Assembly: GCA_030641665.1 (NCBI GenBank)
Contig: DAOWHA010000024.1
Coordinates: 1 to 26,697 of the forward strand
Origin: JAGLTA01 sp023142625
GTDB lineage: Bacteria > Patescibacteriota > Patescibacteriia > JAACEG01
Direction: 5' to 3'
DNA: 26,697 nt
Shown here: positions 7,219-12,728 of the stretch, one piece after another
Numbering within the stretch: the first letter of the stretch is position 1
Layout: every line of letters starts with the position of its first letter
The notes under the pieces: model-generated
What the model was told of the DNA's origin: nothing
The model's input: only the letters and a program-made list of their open reading frames with translations
The model's database searches: none
Position numbers and translations under genes: made by a program

Positions 7219-7342
7219 GTTGGTTCCATAGTCCCGATAGGGCTGTGGATCCTGAATGCAAATCATATTATTTCACAAACCCTTGCAAAAAGGTTCCACA
7301 GCCTTGTTTCGCTATCGCTCAACTTCGGACTATGGAATCAAC
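7219..7342. repeat. Family B nested inverted repeat in the leader of the solute-binding-protein gene
   Basis: Outer arms GTTGGTTCCATAGTCC (7219-7234) and GGACTATGGAATCAAC (7327-7342) are inverted with 15 of 16 matches. Inner arms GGCTGTGGATCC and GGTTCCACAGCC are inverted with 11 of 12 matches. The left arm is identical to part of the hairpin after der. The right half carries GTTTCGCTATCGCT, whose complement AGCGATAGCGAAAC occurs in family A copy A1. Confidence 0.75.
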
Positions 7343-7351
7343 AAATAAAAA

Positions 7352-8710
7352 ATGCAAAATAAAAAAATTCATCTAAAAATTTTATTGCTAATTTTAGTTC
7401 TGCTAGCAAGTTCCGGTTTTCGCTGCAAATGCGTATCTCCTGAAGCAAGAGAAGCGCTAAAGCCGATAACTCTGAGCTATTGGCGGACATGGGACAGTTC
7501 AGACGATTTTTCAGATTTAATTCAGGCGTACCAAAACTTGCATCCTAATATTACAATCAATTACAAAAAACTTCGGTACGAAGAATACGAAAGGCTTCTT
7601 TTGGAAGCATGGGCGGAAGATCGCGGTCCTGACATTTTTTCTATTCATAATACTTGGGGACTTAACTATAAGCATCAAATGTCGCCGATTCCAAATACTA
7701 TTGAGATGCCGTATATTTATTATAAAAACGCTATTCCCGGCTGTGATCGCAAAAAAGAGCAGATGATAGAATTTAGAAAAACTCCGCTCCCTTCCTTGAT
7801 TGACATAAAAAACAGTTTTGCGGAAGCTGTTTATCCAGATGTTATATTTAAAGACGATGAAGGAAAAAGCAAAATTTACGCGCTGCCGCTGTCTCTTGAT
7901 ACGCTAGTTCTATTTCATAATCGCGATCTGCTAAACAGAGCCAATATCCCTTATCCGCCCGCTGATTGGGAAGAATTTATTGAAAATACGCGCGCTTTAA
8001 TAATAACAGACGATGAACAAAAAGAGGTTATTCAAGCGGGTGCGGCGCTGGGAACTTTTAATAATGTAGAGCGAGCTTTTGACATTATCGCTTTATTGAT
8101 GATGCAAAACGGATCTGACTTAAATGATTTAAATAGCGATCAGGCGTTTGAAGCGCTAAATTTTTATCTTGATTTCGCTTCCCCGGGCAGAGAAATTTAT
8201 ACATGGAATAATGATATGCCAAACTCTCTTGACGCTTTCGCGCAGGGACAATTAGCGTTTTTTTTCGGCTATTCCTATCATATCCCTATTATAAAAAGCA
8301 AATCGCCGACACTGAATTTTGCCATAAGCCCGATGATCCAAATAAACAAAACGCACCCTATTAATTATGCCAACTATTGGATAGAAACCGTGTCTAAAAA
8401 AAGCGAGTATGCAAAAGAAGCTTGGGACTTTTTAATATTCGCGGCTGATGAAAAAAATGTGGTAAAATATTTAAACAAAACAAAAAAACCCGCGGCTCTG
8501 CGATCTCTAATTAAAGAACAGGAAAAAGATCCTTTAATTAAACCGTTCGCTATGCAAATCTTAACGGCGGAAAGTTGGCATAATATAAAAAATTTTAATT
8601 ATGCAGAAGAGCAGTTTAGCGAGATGTTCAAAAAAATTTACGGCGCGGAAGATGTGGATATTAAAAAACTTTTTGAACTTACTATAAATAAAATCAAAAA
8701 AATAAACTAA
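7352..8710 (+). CDS. Extracellular solute-binding protein (MalE/UgpB-like), probable lipoprotein
   Basis: The 452-residue protein resembles the family 1 binding components of ABC sugar importers. A basic, hydrophobic N terminus (KKIHLKILLLILVLLASSGF) precedes Cys25 and Cys27. The residues just before Cys25 (Gly-Phe-Arg) fit a lipobox poorly, so lipid anchoring is uncertain. Family-like features are ITLSYWRTWD at the start of the mature part, AYQNLHPNITINY, DRGPDIFSIHNTWG, YALPLSLDTLVLFHNRDLL, PPADWEEF and, later, FAQGQLAFFFGYSY and the AKEAWDFLIF region. No ABC permease or ATPase gene lies nearby, so it is an orphan here. It leads the region of eight pilin-like genes and is 13 bp from the first, which suggests one operon. 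Confidence 0.88.
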   Translation: MQNKKIHLKILLLILVLLASSGFRCKCVSPEAREALKPITLSYWRTWDSSDDFSDLIQAYQNLHPNITINYKKLRYEEYERLLLEAWAEDRGPDIFSIHNTWGLNYKHQMSPIPNTIEMPYIYYKNAIPGCDRKKEQMIEFRKTPLPSLIDIKNSFAEAVYPDVIFKDDEGKSKIYALPLSLDTLVLFHNRDLLNRANIPYPPADWEEFIENTRALIITDDEQKEVIQAGAALGTFNNVERAFDIIALLMMQNGSDLNDLNSDQAFEALNFYLDFASPGREIYTWNNDMPNSLDAFAQGQLAFFFGYSYHIPIIKSKSPTLNFAISPMIQINKTHPINYANYWIETVSKKSEYAKEAWDFLIFAADEKNVVKYLNKTKKPAALRSLIKEQEKDPLIKPFAMQILTAESWHNIKNFNYAEEQFSEMFKKIYGAEDVDIKKLFELTINKIKKIN

Positions 8711-8723
8711 TTTTTAATTTGAA

Positions 8724-9164
8724 ATGAACAAAACATACATTAAAATATTTTTCGCGTTTTGCGCTATTATTATTTTATGTTCGCCTTTATGCGTTAACGC
8801 TGGATGGATAAATGATATCTTGGGACGCCCGTTAATTCCTGCTAATTGCACTGATGGCGCGGCTAAAAATTGCAATATTAGCGATATGGTGCAAGTCGCT
8901 TTAAATGTTTTTCAATTAATATTAGGCGTTTTAGGAAGCCTCGCTCTGCTCTTCTGCGTCTACGGCGGATTTATTTGGGTTTTATCGCGCGGCAACCAGC
9001 AGATGATAGAGCAAGGAAAAAATATTCTGCTTGGCGCCGCTATTGGTCTAACTTTAGTTTTATGCAGCTGGGTAATTATCAATTTTGTCATCGCGGCGCT
9101 AACGGGACAGGAGGCATTTAGCGATATAAAAATATTCGGCGACAAAGTATGGTGGAAAAATTAA
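8724..9164 (+). CDS. T4SS-type pilin-like membrane protein, paralogue 1
   Basis: This is a 146-residue secreted or membrane protein of the VirB2/TrbC-like 'T4SS pilin' type common in CPR bacteria. A signal peptide ends near VNAG (about residue 27). Two membrane segments follow at about 60-85 and 101-125, joined by the shared loop YGGFIWVLSRGNQQMIEQGK. The pattern YGGF-W, small loop, Gly-rich second helix recurs in all eight neighbours. Unlike them, the mature N-terminal part has a Cys pair (C42 and C50) that could form a small disulfide loop. It lies 13 bp after the solute-binding protein gene. After its stop comes a perfect 25-bp palindrome. Confidence 0.82.
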   Translation: MNKTYIKIFFAFCAIIILCSPLCVNAGWINDILGRPLIPANCTDGAAKNCNISDMVQVALNVFQLILGVLGSLALLFCVYGGFIWVLSRGNQQMIEQGKNILLGAAIGLTLVLCSWVIINFVIAALTGQEAFSDIKIFGDKVWWKN

Positions 9165-9167
9165 AAA

Positions 9168-9220
9168 TAGACCTACTGCATAATTAGTTTCGTTACGAAA
9201 CTAATTATGCAGTAGGTCTA
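9168..9220. repeat. Perfect 25-bp inverted repeat between pilin genes 1 and 2
   Basis: Arms 9168-9192 and 9196-9220 are exact reverse complements with a 3-nt TTA spacer. The outer end is TAGACCTACTGC and the inner end AGTTTCG. The repeat starts 3 bp after one stop codon and ends 8 bp before the next ATG. It is not related to families A, B or C. The DNA after it is AATAAAAAT, so there is no clear T tract. It may be an attenuator, an mRNA processing hairpin or a mobile palindrome. Confidence 0.9.
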
Positions 9221-9228
9221 ATAAAAAT

Positions 9229-9576
9229 ATGATTTATAAATTCAAAAAAATTTATTTCACTGTTATGATAGTTTTATTGCCTTTTATCGCTAAAGCGCAA
9301 TTGGCAAACCCGTTAGGAGACGGAAACGATGATCCGCGTGTTGTTATTGGCAATGCGATAAGCGGAGCTTTGGGAATTTTAGGATCTTTGGCTTTAGCGA
9401 CTTTTATTTACGGAGGATTTATCTGGATGCTTTCTGGTGGAAGCCCTGAAAGAATAGAAAAAGGCAAAAAAATTTTAGTATGGGCGGTTATCGGAATTGT
9501 CATTATATTAACGAGTTATGTCATAGTAAATTTCATTTTTGGAGAAGGCGTCGCGTCGCTGTTTATTATAATTTAA
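9229..9576 (+). CDS. T4SS-type pilin-like membrane protein, paralogue 2
   Basis: At 115 residues this is the shortest of the eight. Its signal peptide ends in AKA before Gln24, a short acidic segment follows (DGNDDPR), then membrane segments at about 43-65 and 82-105 joined by YGGFIWMLSGGSPERIEKGKK. The long second arm of the 9168-9220 palindrome lies just upstream of the ATG and would sit directly before the ribosome entry region. No Shine-Dalgarno is visible. The family relation to its neighbours is clear. The specific role (structural pilin subunit or minor component) cannot be told from sequence. Confidence 0.82.
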   Translation: MIYKFKKIYFTVMIVLLPFIAKAQLANPLGDGNDDPRVVIGNAISGALGILGSLALATFIYGGFIWMLSGGSPERIEKGKKILVWAVIGIVIILTSYVIVNFIFGEGVASLFIII

Positions 9577-9581
9577 AAATG

Positions 9582-9590
9582 TGATATAAT
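9582..9590 (+). promoter_or_regulatory. Extended -10 promoter element upstream of pilin 3
   Basis: TGATATAAT gives a full extended -10 (TG, one base, TATAAT). No good -35 is present, which is acceptable for extended -10 promoters. The leader to the ATG at 9705 would be about 110 nt and includes a 14-bp direct repeat AAAACATTAAAGCA at 9603-9616 and 9634-9647. Confidence 0.55.
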
Positions 9591-9704
9591 AATTAAAACA
9601 TAAAAACATTAAAGCATATAAGCAGTTATATTTAAAACATTAAAGCAATAAATCATAATTTGCTCAGATGTTTATATGAAACATAGAAAGGTGGTGAAAA
9701 AAAA

Positions 9705-10061
9705 ATGAAAAAATTAATCTCTTTGGTTTTAATTAGCGTTTTCTGTTTTTCAATGTGCGCTTCAGTTGCTGTTGCTCAAACTTACGGATTAGAATATTCT
9801 TCTATTATGGATTTAGGAACTCGCGGTTTAAGGCAGATGGTTTTCACTATTATTAATATTATCTTAGGATTTTTGGGTGTTCTAGCTATCATTATTGTTC
9901 TAGCGGGCGGATTCAAGTGGATGACTTCAGGCGGATCAGAAGAAAAAATCGGCGAAGCTCGCCAGATGATTATTGCTGGTATTGTCGGTTTAGCTATTGT
10001 TTTAGCGGCTTACGCAATCGCTCAGTTTGTTGTTGTTAGTCTTGTTAACGCTACGCGATAA
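9705..10061 (+). CDS. T4SS-type pilin-like membrane protein, paralogue 3, probably strongly expressed
   Basis: This 118-residue protein has a clean signal peptide ending AVA before Gln25, then two membrane segments at about 48-68 and 87-112. The loop reads GGFKWMTSGGSEEKIGEARQ. Of the eight paralogues it has the most canonical sequence and the strongest expression signals: an extended -10 promoter of its own and a strong Shine-Dalgarno (AAAGGTGG at 9687-9694), while its neighbours have none. It is followed by hairpins at 10083-10103 and just after. These features suggest it is the major subunit of the set, with the others as minor or specialised forms. That is inference. Confidence 0.85.
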   Translation: MKKLISLVLISVFCFSMCASVAVAQTYGLEYSSIMDLGTRGLRQMVFTIINIILGFLGVLAIIIVLAGGFKWMTSGGSEEKIGEARQMIIAGIVGLAIVLAAYAIAQFVVVSLVNATR

Positions 10062-10082
10062 ATTTACTAATTTATACAAATT

Positions 10083-10103
10083 GGCAGAGATTTTATCTCT
10101 GCC
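10083..10103 (+). terminator. Hairpin after pilin 3, possible terminator or mRNA-stabilising stem
   Basis: A perfect 8-bp stem GGCAGAGA/TCTCTGCC has a TTTTA loop. It is followed directly by a second imperfect hairpin with CCCAGT/ACTGGG arms (about 10103-10132). No T tract follows, so it may protect or process the upstream mRNA rather than terminate it. Confidence 0.4.
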
Positions 10104-10188
10104 CCAGTAATGTTAATCATTAGTATCACTGGGAAAGAGATAAAAATGAATTTGCAATTACCAATTTCAATTTTTGATTTATTCTATT

Positions 10189-10611
10189 ATGTTTTGTTTT
10201 AATTTTAAAAAAAAATCGTTTTTGATTATATTGTCAATTTTATTATTGGCGAATTTTATTGTGATAAATATAGATAACGCGAACGCTCAACTAAAAGACC
10301 CGACTTATGGATTAAAGACAACAGCGGAAAAAGCTTTTGGCAGCAATATAACAAGTTCGCCATCCGCGCAGGAAGCTATCGGGCAGATAATCGGAATTAT
10401 TTTATCGTTTTTAGGAATAATCTTTTTTGTCTTGGTTATCTATGGCGGATTTTTATGGATGACAGCCGCTGGCAGCGAAGAGCAGGTCGGAAAAGCTAAA
10501 AAAATTATCGTCTACGCGGCGATCGGAATTATTATTATACTGTCAGCGTATGTAATTACTAACTTCATTACCACCGAATTCACTGATATAGTAACTCCGG
10601 AAGCGCCATAA
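10189..10611 (+). CDS. T4SS-type pilin-like membrane protein, paralogue 4
   Basis: I place the start at the ATG at 10189 (140 residues). An in-frame TTG at 10174 is possible but adds nothing typical of a signal peptide. The N terminus is basic then hydrophobic and ends ANA before Gln34. The mature segment QLKDPTYGLKTTAEKAFG precedes two membrane segments joined by IYGGFLWMTAAGSEEQVGKAKK. The C terminus is short and acidic (TDIVTPEAP). Six bp after the stop begins palindromic element A3. Confidence 0.8.
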   Translation: MFCFNFKKKSFLIILSILLLANFIVINIDNANAQLKDPTYGLKTTAEKAFGSNITSSPSAQEAIGQIIGIILSFLGIIFFVLVIYGGFLWMTAAGSEEQVGKAKKIIVYAAIGIIIILSAYVITNFITTEFTDIVTPEAP

Positions 10612-10617
10612 ACTTTC

Positions 10618-10798
10618 TGTCTTTGCGAGGAGGCGATAGCCGACGAAGCAATCTCGTTAATAGACAAAAAAATTATAATTATAGATTTGTTCGCTCAGTA
10701 ATTGGATTGTCACCCTATACAGTGACCACCTGTTAGGTATATCTTCGTCATTTCGTTCCGTCCGCCGCGGCGGACTACACTCATTTCTCGCAAAGACA
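10618..10798. repeat. Family A palindromic element, copy A3, inverted and carrying an insertion
   Basis: Ends are TGTCTTTGCGAGG and a degenerate TTCTCGCAAAGACA. The central block AGATTTGTTCGCTCAGTAAT is the reverse complement of the block in A1, A2 and A4, so this copy lies in the opposite orientation. The right inner arm is split: GATTG and CTTCGTC are separated by a family C palindrome (10711-10740). A 16-bp GC palindrome, GTCCGCCGCGGCGGAC, sits at 10760-10775. Confidence 0.8.
10711..10740. repeat. Family C palindrome, degenerate copy inserted in element A3
   Basis: It starts CACCCTA, holds GTGACCACC and GTTAGG, and matches the intact copy at 24214-24243 in 22 of 30 positions. It interrupts the GATTGCTTCGTC arm of the family A element, so it arrived after that element did. 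Confidence 0.6.
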
Positions 10799-10836
10799 AT
10801 GTATTTTTGCATTTTGATTTTTGAATTGTTATATTT

Positions 10837-11238
10837 ATGAAAAAAATATTTTTAATTACAATAATATTTTTATCCGTATTTAGTTTGCAGCCTGCTACCG
10901 CTCAAAATGAAACAGTTGCGCTTAATCTGTCAAATTCATCTGAATTTTTAAGTACTGCCGGCGACAAAGCCGGGTATGATCCTGAAAAACAAGACATAAA
11001 TCCGATTATCGCTCGCGTAATTAAAATTTGGCTTAGCGTTTTTGGAATAATATTTCTTGTCTTAATAATCTACGGCGGATTTATCTGGATGACAGCAGGC
11101 GGCAGTGAAGAAAAGGTAACAAAAGCAAGGCAAATAATCATCAATTCCGCGATCGGTTTGGCGATCGTAATGATGGCGTATGCTATTACTTGGTTTGTTA
11201 TCTACCAGTTAAGCGAAGCAACTGGATTTGAACAATAA
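10837..11238 (+). CDS. T4SS-type pilin-like membrane protein, paralogue 5
   Basis: This 133-residue protein has a signal peptide ending ATA before Gln23. The mature N-terminal part includes the GDKAGYDPEKQD stretch, and an AGY or GY motif at this place is shared with paralogues 6, 7 and 8, which form a subgroup with 5. Two membrane segments are joined by IYGGFIWMTAGGSEEKVTKARQ. Its last codons run into the region just before the next ATG, only 7 bp away, so translation of the two is probably coupled. Confidence 0.83.
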   Translation: MKKIFLITIIFLSVFSLQPATAQNETVALNLSNSSEFLSTAGDKAGYDPEKQDINPIIARVIKIWLSVFGIIFLVLIIYGGFIWMTAGGSEEKVTKARQIIINSAIGLAIVMMAYAITWFVIYQLSEATGFEQ

Positions 11239-11245
11239 CATAAAA

Positions 11246-11650
11246 ATGAAAAAAATACTATCTAAAATAAAATATTTTGCTTTAATATTACTGTCTTTCA
11301 CTTTATCTTTTTCTGTCAATGCTCAAATGAAAGAAAGATTAAAAAAATTAGGAACAGGAGAAGGCGGGCTTGGTTATGAAGAAATAGACGAGGAATATTA
11401 TTTCGCCGACACAATAGGATCTATTATAAATGTTGTTCTAGGTTTTTTAGGCGTTATTTTTGTTATCTTGATTATTTACGGAGGATTTATTTGGATGACA
11501 GCGCAAGGCAGTGAGGAGCAAGTTTTAAAAGCGCGCAAAATTATTGTTAATTCATCTCTCGGCTTAGCAGTTGTAATGCTTGCCTATTTAATCACTTGGT
11601 TTGTTGTTTATCAGTTAGGAGAAACTACGGGGTTTGAGACAGGATTATAA
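11246..11650 (+). CDS. T4SS-type pilin-like membrane protein, paralogue 6
   Basis: I use the ATG at 11246 (134 residues) rather than an upstream in-frame TTG at 11228, because the signal peptide then begins MKKILSKIKYF, as in the paralogues. Cleavage is likely after VNA, before Gln27. The mature part is charged (KERLKKLGTGEGGLGYEEIDEEYY), then two membrane segments flank IYGGFIWMTAQGSEEQVLKARK. The C terminus ends GETTGFETGL, close to the SEATGFEQ end of paralogue 5, which points to recent duplication. Confidence 0.83.
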   Translation: MKKILSKIKYFALILLSFTLSFSVNAQMKERLKKLGTGEGGLGYEEIDEEYYFADTIGSIINVVLGFLGVIFVILIIYGGFIWMTAQGSEEQVLKARKIIVNSSLGLAVVMLAYLITWFVVYQLGETTGFETGL

Positions 11651-11660
11651 TGCAAATTTT

Positions 11661-12062
11661 ATGTCTTATATTTTTTCAAAACGAGGGTTATTAATTTTTA
11701 GCGTTTTTTTATATTTATTGCTTTTTGCCGCTGCTCCAATTTTAGCTCAAACTAGCGCTGGTGATTTATTGGAACGGCTGCGTGAAAAAGCCGGGTATGA
11801 AGAAGCGTTTGAAGAGGAAGAAAGCATTTTTATCGCTATAGGAAAAATGATAAATGTTTTTCTCTCATTTTTAGGAATTGTATTTGTTGTCCTAACAATA
11901 TACGGCGGATTTTTATGGATGACAGCGCAGGGCAATGATGAGCAGGTCGGTCAGGCGCGAAAAATAATAATAAGATCCGCGATCGGACTGGCTATTATAT
12001 TAGCGGCATACGCTATAACATGGTTTGCGATGGAACAGTTATCAGCGGCGATAGAAGTATAA
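11661..12062 (+). CDS. T4SS-type pilin-like membrane protein, paralogue 7
   Basis: I use the ATG at 11661 (133 residues), 10 bp after the previous stop. An earlier in-frame TTG at 11634 would overlap that gene. The signal peptide ends near ILA before Gln. The mature region (LLERLREKAGYEEAFEEEES) is acidic and helical. Two membrane segments flank IYGGFLWMTAQGNDEQVGQARK, followed by the Gly-rich second helix AIGLAIILAAYAITWF. It is closest to paralogues 5, 6 and 8. Element A4 follows. Confidence 0.83.
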   Translation: MSYIFSKRGLLIFSVFLYLLLFAAAPILAQTSAGDLLERLREKAGYEEAFEEEESIFIAIGKMINVFLSFLGIVFVVLTIYGGFLWMTAQGNDEQVGQARKIIIRSAIGLAIILAAYAITWFAMEQLSAAIEV

Positions 12063-12081
12063 TAAAAAATAAAAACTATAT

Positions 12082-12224
12082 TGTCTTTGCGAGGAGCCGA
12101 ACGAGCGTAGCGAGAGAAGCGCGACGAAGCAATCTCATTACTAAGCGGACAAATCCTTATTTTGCATAATTTATGCGGATATTAACGAGATTGCTTCGTC
12201 GGTTATCGCCTACTCGCAAAGACA
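12082..12224. repeat. Family A palindromic element, copy A4
   Basis: It is 143 bp, with the left end TGTCTTTGCGAGGAG and the right end ACTCGCAAAGACA. Inner arms are CGACGAAGCAATCTC and GAGATTGCTTCGTCG, and the central ATTACTAAGCGGACAAATC block is in the same orientation as in A1 and A2. It separates pilin genes 7 and 8 and stops 11 bp before the next ATG. Confidence 0.85.
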
Positions 12225-12235
12225 AAAAATAAAAA

Positions 12236-12661
12236 ATGTTAAAATTTAATTCTAAAAAAATAAAAATTTTTATATTATGTTTTTTAATATTATTTATAAG
12301 CAGTTTTTTTATATTTAATTTAACTGAAGCGAAATTATTTGATGCTGGCAGTGATACTAGAAAATATCTGCAATTAATCGGCGAGCATGGCTATGAAGAA
12401 ACATCTGCTCTCGGTCCTGATGTTTCTCTTAAGTCCGCAATTTACAGAATTATAAAAATTTCCCTGACCTTTATAGGAATTATTTTTATAATCTTAATTA
12501 TCTACGGCGGATTTTTATGGATGACATCGCAAGGGAACGACGACCAAGTTGGAAAAGCGCGAACAATTATAATCCGATCCGCAATAGGGCTGTTTATTGT
12601 TTTAGCATCTCTGTCAATCGCATGGTTCGTGTTTAATTCCATAATCGAAGCAACGACTTAA
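12236..12661 (+). CDS. T4SS-type pilin-like membrane protein, paralogue 8
   Basis: This 141-residue protein is the last of the array. It starts MLKFNSKKIKIFILCF and has an atypical signal end (LTEA before Lys). The mature part carries GEHGYEETSALGPDVSL, keeping the GY motif of the 5-7 subgroup. Two membrane segments flank IYGGFLWMTSQGNDDQVGKART. The C terminus is short. The next feature is a hairpin terminator that closes the pilin region. Confidence 0.82.
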   Translation: MLKFNSKKIKIFILCFLILFISSFFIFNLTEAKLFDAGSDTRKYLQLIGEHGYEETSALGPDVSLKSAIYRIIKISLTFIGIIFIILIIYGGFLWMTSQGNDDQVGKARTIIIRSAIGLFIVLASLSIAWFVFNSIIEATT

Positions 12662-12689
12662 AAAACTAATACTTTGGTAAAATAATGTG

Positions 12690-12719
12690 AAGCTCAATCT
12701 TTTTTTAGGGATTGAGCTT
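12690..12719 (+). terminator. Terminator at the end of the pilin array
   Basis: A 10-bp stem AAGCTCAATC/GATTGAGCTT has a 10-nt T-rich loop and is followed by TTATAAG. The T tract is short. The hairpin stands between the last pilin gene and the DUF2079 gene, whose ATG begins 10 bp later. Confidence 0.6.
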
Positions 12720-12728
12720 TTATAAGAT

